A DNA stretch of 64,000 bases from contig NAJO01000025.1 of the NCBI GenBank assembly GCA_002077065.1, positions 372,001-436,000 on the forward strand, read 5' to 3'. This DNA comes from Cryoendolithus antarcticus. Lineage: Eukaryota > Ascomycota > Dothideomycetes > Cladosporiales > Cladosporiaceae. The notes under the pieces were generated by a model, which ran no database searches, was not told where the DNA came from, and was given only the letters and a program-made list of their open reading frames with translations. Shown piece by piece: positions 1 through 9,598 of this stretch (its first letter is position 1; every line of letters starts with the position of its first letter). The position numbers were made by a program, and so were the translations under genes.

Positions 1-90
1 CTTCGCGGCCGCTTCCTCGTGCTCGTCGCTTTCAACATCGTCGGCAGCGCGCTTGATGCCATCTTCGACGCCGGGGTCGATGCCGCTCAT
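1..90 (-). CDS. 5' end of an acidic protein gene (runs off the left edge)
   Basis: Only about 30 N-terminal residues are visible. They begin at an ATG read leftward from position 90 (M-S-G-I-D-P-G-V-E-D-G-I-K) and continue with Asp/Glu-rich and Ala-rich sequence to the window edge without a stop. The composition and the acidic run (D-D-V-E-S-D-E-H-E-E) look like a soluble protein N-terminus, not random sequence. The family cannot be named from so little. The start is inferred from the first ATG in the open frame. Alternatively this is a chance open frame. Confidence 0.4.
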   Translation of the reverse strand, partial: MSGIDPGVEDGIKRAADDVESDEHEEAAAK

Positions 91-755
91 GTTGCCTGAC
101 TGGCTAGTACTCCGGTCGAAGGTCCAGGACCAAGATTGGTAGCTTGTGTGATTGCGGCTCGTGCTTGGAGGCTCTCTGAACGCCAGCCTCTGCGTCCCAG
201 AGCATGATTACGGGTTGTCGCGGTGCGCGAGGCTCGGGAGGCAGATACCGGATTATCAGAGCACGAGATTCGTAGCTCACATCCTTGTAAGCTGGCGCTC
301 TGGTAGCAAGATCTTGGCAGCGAGATTGCGTCAAAGTCGCGCCCACGCGTCACACAAGCGAAAGCTTCATGGTTGACACGAAATCTATATTATGGTTCAC
401 GAAGGCTTCGCGGTGCTTGGCGACCCTCGATTGATGGTGATGATCCGTCGCTATTGGTGTTGCCATGTGTATGAGTGAGGGAGTCGTGGCATCGGCGCCA
501 CATGGCAAAGACTCGACAAGATGCTGGATGGAAGCAGGACTGGGTAATGGAATAGGTGAGACGACATCGATACACAGGATGCCAGAGACCTACCCACGTC
601 CAGGAGTCGCGCGTAGGTGAAAGAGGTCGTGAAAGGAAAGCGGTACATGAAGTATCGATGACTGACAACCCAACCCTAATCACCTCATGCCATTACTACT
701 CAGGTCCTCCACGCCCGCTCAGGTAAGTTCGGGAATCTGGTCTGGTATGGTGTCT
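91..755. other. intergenic, no gene seen
   Basis: About 0.67 kb between the edge gene, whose promoter should lie here, and the 3' end of the aquaporin gene. Only short overlapping frames with no recognisable domain are present. No tRNA-like B box or repeat was seen. Confidence 0.5.
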
Positions 756-2222
756 TTACACCATGCCTCTCGGGAGAGGCTGTGCCACAGGTCGATTGCT
801 GGTGGTTGCTGTTGCAGCGTTGGTGCCGGGTGTAGGGTCGATGACAACGTCGTCATCATCATCGTCAGCGGGTAGAGGGCGGTCGGCGTCTTGACCAACG
901 TCGCCGTAGATCTCGTACTCGAGAGCCTTCAAGATTCTGAGCAGAGGTCAGTGTCTGGGTTGTACGATGAGCAGATGGGAGGCGACATACCTGTAGAAGA
1001 AAACAGCGGCGAGGGCGCCGATGAGAGGGCCGACCCAGTAGACCCAGTGACTGCCCCACTTGCCAGCATCATCACCACACTCGTCGCAGGCTCCGCGCAT
1101 TGCCCACACTTGCGCACCGAAAGACCTGGCTGGGTTCAAGGAGCCTACCACGTGTCAGCGATGTAGCAGTGCGGCGATGAACAGGAAATACTGACCTCCT
1201 GTGTATCGAACACCGACGAGCTCAGCGACGAAGAGTGTCAAACCGATCGCAAGTGGTGCGAGGAAAGTGCCGCGGTGCTTCTCGACGGCAAGGAAGAAGA
1301 TGGTCATGATGAGCATGAAGGTGAGAAATGCCTCGAGGAAGACCGCGCGAAGAGATCCGAACTTTTCGTCCACGTGAGTGACAACGGTCAGAGGCTGCGC
1401 ACAAGTCAGTGAGAGTCAATCGAGATTGTGAACAGGTCACTCACGCCAGGAAGCAGCAGATCGACGAAGCCACCGGCAAGCAGCGCACCGAACATCTGAG
1501 CCCAGAAGACGACGAGAGCACGAGACCAGGACAAAGCACCGATGAGCATGAGGCCAAGGGTGACGGCGGGATTGAACATGCCTCCAGTCACACGGTAGAA
1601 GATCCAGGCGGTGACGGTCAAGCTGAAGCCGAAGACGAGTGCGATGTAGGCAAGGACGCCGAGGGATGGAGGTTCGTTGCCAGTTGCTGTGTTCTGCTGC
1701 AAGGCGATCTGGGTGCCGGCGAAGGCCAAGGTGAGGAACATGAAGGTGCCGATGAGTTCGCCGAGGTACTGTGGAAGCGTGTCATTTGCGCACATCTGCT
1801 TGAGCGACACCCGGTGAAGCACTCACTGCAATGAGGTGCTCCTTGAACCACGAGCGCTTGCGTTTCGGGTGCGAGGTCATGACAGGGCGCTTCTCATCGA
1901 CGACGACTGTGGTGGTAGCTGGAGAGACAACTGCACCCGTGACTGGAGCGACAGCCACAATGGCGGGCTGACTGGTGCCGGGCAGAGCGACGAATTTGTC
2001 GACAACGGGAGGATTGGTGTTCATCGTCATTGGCGGGGCGACCACAACGGCTGGCGCGGCAGCCACCACAGCGGCGGGCTTTTCGACGACGATTGCGTTG
2101 GGAGCGGCTTTTTCGACGACGACTTTGTCGGCTGCTGGAGCGGCCGCTTGTTCGACGACGACGTTGTTGGCAGCTGGCGCGGGCTTTTCGACTACGACCT
2201 CCTTGACCGGAGGAGAACTCAT
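756..2222 (-). CDS. aquaporin (major intrinsic protein) with long low-complexity N-terminus
   Basis: Five-exon model: 2222-1827, 1768-1445, 1394-1196, 1144-991 and 936-756, 417 aa. Every junction has GT..AG and keeps frame. The first ~110 residues are a Val/Ala/Pro/Glu-rich tail with recurring VVVE[KQ] units. The channel core follows (~133-350) with six hydrophobic helices. Both half-helix NPA boxes are intact: FNPAVTLG at ~197 and LNPARSFG at ~309. The Arg after the second box (selectivity filter) and the HWVYWVGP segment before helix 6 are typical of orthodox water channels, not aquaglyceroporins. An acidic Asp run lies in the cytosolic C-tail. It probably conducts water across plasma or internal membranes. 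The transport specificity is inferred. The tail is unusually long for the family. Confidence 0.93.
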
Positions 2223-3275
2223 CTTGCCGGTGTCTCGCTGCTTCGATTGGGCGAAAAGAATTAGAATCTGCTGCTTATCTGTGTCGTGAGCTCCGGGGGA
2301 TTGAGAGTGCGTCTACCAGGTGGGAGACGCGGGAGGATGGGATAAGCTATCGAGAGTGAGGATGCTGATGAAAACCCTGCTACGATGCAGACGATGTGAG
2401 AGGAGAAGAGGAAGAGAGGAGATGATGAGAAGAAGCGATGTGTGTTGACAGGCGACCTACGTTGAGGGAAGCCGCGTGCCCGTTGACAAGTAAGAGCCAG
2501 CAGGAATTTGGAAGGCGTCGATAGCGGTAGAGGTAAGTGCAACCATCAATATTTTGACCAAGCGATGTTTCAGCGACGTTTGTGATATCGTATTGGGGAT
2601 TCTTATCTTCCTGGAGACTAGGGCATCTTTATGATGCTATCTTCGTAGTGGTTGTCACACGCATATGGCTGTCCAAAGGCTTGCTGTGGAGTAATTGATG
2701 TTCCAACGCTGCAAGTCAGCCTGTGGAGATGAAAACGAGCGGCAACGAAGGGAAGCACTGCCCCTGCCATGAGCGCCTCCATGCACGTGGTATCGATATA
2801 TGAATAACCCAGCCTGACAGACAACGAGGACACATATATTCAGCTCGTCAAGTCGATCGCGGCTCAAAAGGCTCGACGCTCATGGCGCACGTGTGTAGGT
2901 TGGCTTCAGCGACGACGCCCGGTGCAGTCCTGTGTATTGATGGTGATCAAGACGTGTAGCAACATGGTCGTGTCTGCTGCCGACTCAAGACAGGGTGACA
3001 TTCACGGCGCCGTCGGTCGAAGAGTAATGCCATGAAAAGCGTGTATGTCGAAGCGGCGGAGTTCATCGGAGTTGGTGATGTTTTCTCGACTTCACTCTGT
3101 AATTTGGACTCGAGCAACGAGTTGACAAAACTTCACTTAATTCCGGGAGATCAGCGTTAAATCCTCAAGCCCGGTTTTCACTTTTTGTAATGCCGCACAT
3201 TAACATGCTGTGAGTTCTTTCGCAGTACACGTTACACCTACACCAGAACAATTCGCATTCAACGACGACACATCG
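2223..3275. other. intergenic, divergent promoter region aquaporin / ADE1
   Basis: About 1.05 kb separates the divergent starts of the aquaporin and SAICAR synthase genes, so it should hold both promoters. The segment near 2390-2440 is purine-rich on the plus strand, a CT-rich tract as seen from the aquaporin gene, a common fungal promoter feature. No further motif could be supported. Confidence 0.5.
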
Positions 3276-4487
3276 ATGGCATCCTCCACAGCAATCACAA
3301 AGATCGATCTAGGCGCCGACGGATTCAAGAAGATCGCCTCCGGCAAAGTACGCGAGATCTTTGAAATCGACGCCCAAACCCTTCTCTTCGTCGCCACAGA
3401 TCGAATCTCAGCCTACGATGTGATCCTCGATAATGTAAGTCAACTCATCTAACATCTTACATGTCCTCTACATCGTTCGAAGGAGCAAATTTGTGGATTT
3501 CTCGGGGTGGCGGACTCTCTAAAAAAACACAACCAAATCACCAACAGTCTCGACGGAGACTACATTAAATGGAGAGTGTACTAACACTCCCACCCAGGGC
3601 ATCCCCCAAAAAGGCGCCCTCCTCACGCAGCTCTCCGCCCACTGGTTCAAACTCATAGCCTCATGGCTGCCAGACCTCCGCACCCATTTCCTAAGCACCA
3701 CTCTACCTCCTGGACTTCCCTCATCCCTTCCTTTCCAACAACTCCAACGCCGCAGCATGCTTGTCGATCGTCTGCGCATCTTACCCTTGGAGTCGATCGT
3801 CCGCGGCTACATTACTGGCTCCGCCTGGGCCGAGTACAGCAAATCTGGCACTGTACATGGGATTCTCATGCCCAAGGGACTGCGGGAGAGTCAACGACTG
3901 GAGAAGCCGATCTGGACGCCGAGTACGAAAGCCGAGGTTGGAGGGAAGGACGAGAACATCAGTCCCGAGGCCGCGAGGGAGTTGATTGGGGAAGCTGTGG
4001 CGAGACGGGTGGAGGAGGCGAGTTTGGCAATCTACGAAAAGGTAAGGAAACATGACTTTGGTTTGTGGCTGTGGGTATGCTGACTGATCTGGTGTGATAG
4101 GCACACGCGTACGCTGCCGAACGCGGCATCATCATCGCTGACACGAAGTTCGAGTTCGGAGGCGATGTGCTGACTGGGGAGGTCGTGCTGGTGGACGAGG
4201 TGCTTACCCCTGATAGCTCGAGGTTTTGGCCGGCCGATCAGTATGAAGTTGGGAGATCGCAGGTGTCGTATGATAAGGTGTGTGACCTTGTGACCTTCTC
4301 CTTGAGATGCTCAGGTACCCTTCGCTGACTATGGGCACAGCAATATCTCCGCGACTGGCTCACAAGCTCCGGCCTCAAGGGCAAGGAAGGCGTAAGCATG
4401 CCGGAAGAGGTCGTCGCCGAGACTGGAAAGAAATACCGCGAAGCGTACGAGAAGTTGACAGACAGCAAATGGTCGGATATCGCCTGA
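3276..4487 (+). CDS. ADE1: phosphoribosylaminoimidazole-succinocarboxamide (SAICAR) synthase
   Basis: Four-exon model: 3276-3434, 3598-4041, 4101-4277 and 4341-4487, 308 aa, close to the length of yeast Ade1. The enzyme joins aspartate to CAIR using ATP, a step of cytosolic de novo purine synthesis. Family motifs are intact: GKVREIFEI near the N-terminus, [25 protein letters not shown] in the centre, IADTKFEFG, and [12 protein letters not shown]. The ATG at 3276 was chosen because family similarity begins right after it; the open frame further upstream has no ATG. Intron 1 (3435-3597) is long for this window and has a clear CTAAC branch site. The gene is convergent with the carrier gene, whose stop codon lies only ~80 nt away. 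Confidence 0.97.
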
Positions 4488-4564
4488 GCGTAGACATACC
4501 TTACGTTGTATAGCTTTTGTACAGCCAAATTATCCCGTCAGCCCATACTCATACAAATGCACTC

Positions 4565-5704
4565 TTACACTCCACTCTGTTCCCCTAGCCCCTTCAGCAC
4601 ACCCTCGTACACTCCGAACATGATGGCCGCACTCGGCACAACCCTCAGCATATGCGGCACTAACCCGCCATACAGTGCTGCGAATCCCTCTTCCTTCCAG
4701 ACCATCCTGAAACAGCTCCATAGACCTGTATACTTCACCCTGCCCATACCATCCACAGGCGCCTGCCGTAGTCGCGTTCGTACAACTTCGTGTGGGTAGG
4801 TGATCAGCGCAGCTACGAACTTCGCTCCACCAGCCGCTGTCAGCTGACCAGTGACTTGCACCGTGCGGTCCCACATCGTCGGCACCCGGCCAGAGGCTTG
4901 CAAATCGGCCTCTCGCCGCGCGAGGGAGGTTTTGGCGCGTTCGTAGAGCACCCACTGCAGCGTACTCTCACTGACGCCCAGATAACTCGCACTCAACCCC
5001 CTGTACAGTCCTCGTATTCCCTCAGTCCGCACGGTCTGCCGCACACAGTCCAGCGCATTGCGATACTGTCTCCCCTTGCCACCTTCGCCAGCGTTTTGAC
5101 GGTCAAGTTGTAATCGCGTTTTGACAAGCCAGATGGGGTTCGTGGCTGTGCCTGTGATGATACCCGCTGTTGCTGCCGAGAGCAGATGCACGGCGGCGTT
5201 CTCTTTGCCATCGAAGAGGAGGGAGGCGTAGACTCGTTTGCCGTTGCCGTAGGCCCAGAAATTTATCGCTCGTGCTGGGACTACACCTATGAGGTTTGGT
5301 CCTAAGCCTTTGAACAGCGCCCTCCACCCCTCCACTTTGGGAATCTGCGCTAGTATTGCGCCTGTCTCGGTGATGTGTAGCAGCGCTGCGCGGGGCAGGG
5401 AGAGCGTGTGAGGTGGAGGTATCCCCTTTGCTGTCCGCCGTGCGGCGAGCTCAGCTTGGTAGAAGGTGGATTGGAGGCGCGTTTTGAGGACGTCTAGAGG
5501 GGATGTGAGGGTTGCTGAAGTCATGCCGCCGAGCCCGCCGGCTATGAAGTGCGGCCATGCTTTGCGCTCTTTGGGGATTATCGGGGGAGCATCTTGGGCT
5601 GCGGGGTCGGTGCCGCCGAGCTCGCGGGAGGTGCTTATTGGTCGGGGAGGGAGTATGCTCGTTGTGCTAGAGGGAGAAGAGGAGAATGCAGTGGGCCCGG
5701 TCAT
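4565..5704 (-). CDS. RIM2: mitochondrial carrier, pyrimidine nucleotide type (Rim2-like)
   Basis: An intronless 379-residue member of the mitochondrial carrier (SLC25) family. It has three ~100-residue repeats, each beginning with the PX[DE]XX[KR] signature or a relative: SPLDVLKTRLQ (~68), NPIWLVKTRLQLD (~188) and YPHEVVRTRLRQ (~306). The NPIWLVKTR and TYPHEVVRTRLRQ forms are characteristic of the yeast Rim2 / human SLC25A33-36 branch. That branch exchanges pyrimidine (deoxy)nucleotides across the inner mitochondrial membrane for mitochondrial DNA and RNA synthesis. The ~45-residue Ser/Pro-rich N-terminus is variable. The subfamily is assigned from these motifs; other nucleotide, folate or NAD carriers of the same branch are the main alternative. 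The start lies 335 bp from the divergent CIA30 gene. Confidence 0.88.
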   Translation of the reverse strand: MTGPTAFSSSPSSTTSILPPRPISTSRELGGTDPAAQDAPPIIPKERKAWPHFIAGGLGGMTSATLTSPLDVLKTRLQSTFYQAELAARRTAKGIPPPHTLSLPRAALLHITETGAILAQIPKVEGWRALFKGLGPNLIGVVPARAINFWAYGNGKRVYASLLFDGKENAAVHLLSAATAGIITGTATNPIWLVKTRLQLDRQNAGEGGKGRQYRNALDCVRQTVRTEGIRGLYRGLSASYLGVSESTLQWVLYERAKTSLARREADLQASGRVPTMWDRTVQVTGQLTAAGGAKFVAALITYPHEVVRTRLRQAPVDGMGRVKYTGLWSCFRMVWKEEGFAALYGGLVPHMLRVVPSAAIMFGVYEGVLKGLGEQSGV

Positions 5705-6039
5705 CCAAGAGTTGGTCCGGGTGGGCTAGAGGTAGGGGGATCCGATGCGCCGGCGGAGATGGACAACGCGGTGAGGGCCTCGGGCGGTGCCTTATTATCA
5801 CTGTGGTATCAAGCTGTTTAGATCGATGTCTGGGCTAAGTCTTGGAGGGAGAGGAGGTTTGGGTGAGGTAAAATCGCTACCATCTCATCGCGACAAATAT
5901 ATCGAGGCTCATCGGAGCTCGGGAGTCTGACCCAAGACGTCACCATCAATGCCATACCCCTCTACCATGCCTTCTGTATTGGTGATCCACTACTTGGCTA
6001 CCACTCTCACATACCCAACGACCCGATCGTCCAGCAAAG
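5705..6039. promoter_or_regulatory. divergent promoter, carrier / CIA30
   Basis: A 335-bp spacer between the two divergent ATGs; both linked genes encode mitochondrial functions. No specific transcription-factor site could be supported. Confidence 0.4.
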
Positions 6040-6888
6040 ATGCACGCCTCCCCCATCCGCCTAGCCAACCCCAGCTTCTGGCGCCGCAGCATCGATGAGT
6101 TCAAACGACAAGCCACCATAGCCGTACGCATGGAAGGTCTGCACCGCCCCAACAAACCCTTCCCCATGATGACCTTCGACCACGCAGATAGTATAGAGCG
6201 CTGCAAAGTCATGAGCGACAGCGACATGGGCGGCTTCAGTAAAGCTGCGCTGACATGGAATGATGCACACATCCGCAGTGGCGGCCAGGACAGCATGCTG
6301 GAGGGGCGAGATGGGGAGCAGCCAGCACACGCGCTGTTCAAGGGGAGTATATCGAACGAGCTACCGCCGAATAAGCCGAGTATACAGCGGAGTGGGTATG
6401 CGGCGTTCAGGACACGGGATCGGGGAGTGAGTTTGTTTGGGAAGTTGCTGTGGGATATTGATCCGTACTCGTTCCTCTCGCTGCGCATCAACTCGGACGG
6501 GAGGAAGTACTTCATCAACATCCAGACAGAGTCTATAGTGCCCACGGACCTGCACCAACACTTGCTACCCTCCTTCACGCCTGGCCAATGGGAGACAGTC
6601 ACGATACCTTTCAGCGCTTTCGTGCGGACGAACTATGGCTTGGTCGTGGAACCGCAGAAGGAAATGTTACGGCAGAAGGTCAGGAGTGTGGGAGTTGGCC
6701 TCATTGATCGCGTGCCGGGACCTTTCGAGTTGAGAGTTGCGGGAATTTGGGCGACGAACAGTGCTGGGGAGAGGAGAGGGGAGAGTGGGTTCGAGGTTGA
6801 TGAGGATGAGGATGAGGGTGGGAGGGGGTTGATGGACGAGGTTGAGCCGAGGAGGAAGAAGGGCGAGCCGGAGAGGATATTGATATGA
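6040..6888 (+). CDS. complex I intermediate-associated protein 30 (CIA30 / NDUFAF1 family)
   Basis: A single-exon, 282-residue protein with the CIA30 domain over roughly residues 14-235. Recognisable stretches are the DSIERCKVMSDSDMGG segment, the G-Y-A-A-F strand, D-P-Y-S-F-L-S-L-R-I-N-S-D-G-R-K-Y, and the late VGVGLIDRVPGPFELRVAGI segment. These form the galactose-binding-like beta-sandwich of the family. Members assist assembly of the membrane arm of mitochondrial NADH dehydrogenase and act in the matrix. The C-terminal ~45 residues are an acidic then basic low-complexity tail. The start is the first ATG of the frame, just upstream of the conserved region. Confidence 0.9.
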   Translation: MHASPIRLANPSFWRRSIDEFKRQATIAVRMEGLHRPNKPFPMMTFDHADSIERCKVMSDSDMGGFSKAALTWNDAHIRSGGQDSMLEGRDGEQPAHALFKGSISNELPPNKPSIQRSGYAAFRTRDRGVSLFGKLLWDIDPYSFLSLRINSDGRKYFINIQTESIVPTDLHQHLLPSFTPGQWETVTIPFSAFVRTNYGLVVEPQKEMLRQKVRSVGVGLIDRVPGPFELRVAGIWATNSAGERRGESGFEVDEDEDEGGRGLMDEVEPRRKKGEPERILI

Positions 6889-7812
6889 TAGGACCGCTAT
6901 TGCGATGCTAATGTACAGCGAGATCGAAAGAACACATGGCAAAGGCTGAATGATGGACAGGCGTTTGTCAATCGAAAACGCAGCAGCACACGAGCAAGGA
7001 TGCTGAAGATGCCAATGGACGTCGAACCGCGATCGACGGTGCAAGTGGCACCGAGGAATGCAGGTAGACGGAAATGCGCAAGAGTCGCATCACACGCAGA
7101 TGGCGGATGGAGCTGCACCCAAGCGCACACCGTGCTCTTCCAGCGATTAGGCAGCGCGACGACTCCCTGACAGATAAGGTCGTGAGGCAGCGGATAGACG
7201 AGTCTACGTCACCCCGACCGCGCGGAGGTCACGACCCAAGAATAGCGACGAAAGCGGGCAATGCGATTAGGTTGTCTGGGGAGATGTGGCGATCTAGATC
7301 TTAGCAGACGCGTTATAGGGTTCGAGCCTTGGTGGCGTCGAGCTACTACAATATGTATGAGCAAATGAGGCGTCCCGTAGTGCATATGAGGTCGGCACTT
7401 GAGAACGCAACTTCGCCTTCCAGCTCGATACTACTTCTCCAGTCCAAATCCATCATCACCACACATGTTCATCTGCCGCGGTTCGTCATCGATATGATAG
7501 ATCTACACGATAGCAAACACTGGTCGCGGGGTCGGGGACAATTCCGGTACCTTGCCATTGGTGCGGAAGTTTTATCATGTCTCACTCTACCGCACTACCT
7601 TCGCGCTACCAACAGCGACGATCTGACTTCGACAACGGTCACAAGTACCGTGCTACGCGATTCACTGGCCGCTGATCTGGTATGTCACGGGGTCCGTCAC
7701 TGAAGATGGTCGGATAGGTAAGTATCGCAGCAGTCTCCCGATTCTCCTTGTTGTCAGTCTCCTCCGTGTTCAGCAACAAGCCTCGGCCAAGAAACTCCCC
7801 ACTATCCAAAAG
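6889..7812. other. intergenic, no gene seen
   Basis: About 0.9 kb between two plus-strand genes: the 3' region of CIA30 and the promoter of the aldolase gene. A GGGTTCGAGCC string near 7318-7328 resembles a pol III B box, but no matching A box or cloverleaf could be folded. No coding frame with domain character was found. Confidence 0.45.
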
Positions 7813-8922
7813 ATGTCTTCCAAGCAGTACCACCAGCCCTACACTATCATATCCCGCACCATAACCCGCGACAAGCTCCCCTCCCTTCCTCCCTACGCCC
7901 GTCGCCCAACGAAGACAATGACAACAGCGCGGTACACAGACGCTGAATGGAGCGACATCATCTCCCAGGCCCAAAGCTCAATCCTCGCAAAACTTGACAA
8001 CGATGCCCCGCCTACGAAAATCACCGACCTGTTCTCCGTAGCCGGCGCAGTAGACCATACTCTGTTGAAGCTGGATGCGACAGCCGCGCAGATTGACAGT
8101 CTCTGTGCCGAGGCTAGGGTGAACAATTTCGCTACAGTCTGCGTGCGGCTGCCGTTCGTGTCGAGATGCGGGGCGAATGTCTCGGGTTCGGGCGTGGGGA
8201 TCGCGTGCGTCATAGGCTTTCACGAAGGGACGCAAGACGTTCGCGAAAAGCTCACAGAAGCCAAGAGCGCGGTGGCAGAAGGCGCAACGGAACTAGACGT
8301 CGTAGTAAACGTCCCCATGCTCATAGACGCGAAGTGGGAAACCATCTACAGCGAGCTCAGCGCCCTCCGCGCAGTAGCAGGCAAGACCGTGCTCTGCAAA
8401 CTGATCCTTGAGACTGCCCTCCTAAGCGATTCAGAGATCGTCGCAGGCAGCGTCCTCGCCTCAGAAGCCGGCTTCGACTTCGTCAAAACCAGCACCGGCT
8501 TCCTCACAGCCGCAGACCTACCCTCTGGCGTCACAGCAACAGGCGCCACACTTCCCCACGTCCGCCTCCTATCTCTCTGCTGCGCCTCCCTCCCCCAAAC
8601 CTCCGAATCCGGCGAAACACGCCACATGCGCGTCAAAGCCTCCGGCGGGATTCGCACGCTCGAAGACGCGGTGAAAATGCTTGCGGCTGGCGCTGAGAGG
8701 CTGGGCACGAGTGGAGGCGTGTGGATTGCGAAGGAGGCGGAGCAGGCGGCGCATCATTTAGTGGGGCAAGCGGGCGGGAACGGGGAGGTGAGGGTTGAGG
8801 AGTTGAGACGGGGGAGCGTGACGGAGATTGTGAGGGAGAGTATCGGGGAGGGAACGGGAGGGGGAGGGGGAGGGGGAGGGGAGAGGCCGGGGCTGCAGAC
8901 GAGATTGTTTACGGATTACTGA
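7813..8922 (+). CDS. deoxyribose-phosphate aldolase (DERA)
   Basis: A single-exon, 369-residue TIM-barrel aldolase. DERA cleaves 2-deoxyribose 5-phosphate to glyceraldehyde 3-phosphate and acetaldehyde, in deoxynucleoside salvage. Visible family motifs are AVDHTLLKLDAT (~76), GATELDVVVN (~158), the Schiff-base lysine in FDFVKTSTGF (Lys ~225), and the second lysine in VKASGGIR (Lys ~275). The protein ends in F-T-D-Y, so it keeps the C-terminal Tyr that helps proton transfer in bacterial DERA. The first ~36 residues precede a second in-frame ATG (7918) and may be an organelle leader or untranslated. A poly-Gly run from a G-rich tract precedes the C-terminus. A stretch of ~20 residues between the two lysines is longer than in bacterial enzymes. 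Confidence 0.95.
   Translation: MSSKQYHQPYTIISRTITRDKLPSLPPYARRPTKTMTTARYTDAEWSDIISQAQSSILAKLDNDAPPTKITDLFSVAGAVDHTLLKLDATAAQIDSLCAEARVNNFATVCVRLPFVSRCGANVSGSGVGIACVIGFHEGTQDVREKLTEAKSAVAEGATELDVVVNVPMLIDAKWETIYSELSALRAVAGKTVLCKLILETALLSDSEIVAGSVLASEAGFDFVKTSTGFLTAADLPSGVTATGATLPHVRLLSLCCASLPQTSESGETRHMRVKASGGIRTLEDAVKMLAAGAERLGTSGGVWIAKEAEQAAHHLVGQAGGNGEVRVEELRRGSVTEIVRESIGEGTGGGGGGGGERPGLQTRLFTDY
8845..8888 (+). repeat. G-rich simple repeat (GGGGGA-type), G-quadruplex candidate
   Basis: The coding strand near the 3' end of the aldolase gene has at least five runs of three or more G separated by one or a few bases. It is translated as a run of eight glycines. The spacing satisfies the usual G-quadruplex pattern. 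It is also a likely site of length polymorphism. Confidence 0.75.
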
Positions 8923-9598
8923 GGAGTCACCCCAAGATCAACCCGGACCATCGCTACGCGGCGCCAGCAACGGACATGCTATTCCGCCACTAGATCTGGT
9001 GTCGATGACCGCAACCCCGACGACACCTCGGGTTTAGTCAAGTTGCAGACAGCTCTTGGTTCGCGAGGTGATGCCGCCCCCGTGAAGGCTTGAAAGACCG
9101 AGACACGCTCTGCGAATTGATCGAAAGCCCAGCCGTAGAGCACGCAATTGGAGTGCGTCGATGTCAGGAGTCTGATTATCACCTCAAAGGGTGACATGGG
9201 GCTATATCGAAAGACTGAAAAGTTATGCAGAAGCAGGGCCAACGCTATGCTCGATTGGAGAGAAAGTGGAAGGGAGGGTGTGGGGCTTGCCACGGCGGCC
9301 AGAGGCGAGATGAGGAATGAGTGCGGACGTCAACCAGCGAGAAGACGTTCGCGGACGGCAGGCGATACGTTCGAACGAAATATCCTAGCCATCAAGCTTC
9401 GGCCCCTACATCTCGCCAGTGTATGCAACAAACCTCCTCCGCCCAACCCCCAAGACGGTGAATATGCGCAACGAAGCGAACCCCGTTCATGGGTCATTAC
9501 ATCTTGCCCTCACGATTCCCCAGTCCAGCGCCGTCAAATGCAAGGATTGCGCTTCTTTCGCTCGCTTAAAACGTCAATACACACAAGAAACATCTCCC
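8923..9598. other. intergenic between convergent genes, no gene seen
   Basis: About 0.68 kb between the 3' ends of the aldolase gene (plus) and the EGF-like membrane protein gene (minus). Only low-quality frames without domain features are present. Confidence 0.5.

Noticed and set aside
3204..3275. Upstream start for ADE1
   Set aside because: The open frame here lacks an in-frame ATG and family similarity begins after 3276.
7260..7340. Possible tRNA with GGGTTCGAGCC B box
   Set aside because: No A box, no acceptor stem pairing and no anticodon arm could be found.
3210..8922. Functional nucleotide-metabolism cluster (ADE1, Rim2-like carrier, DERA)
   Set aside because: The genes are in mixed orientations with an unrelated CIA30 gene between them; likely chance neighbours without conservation evidence.
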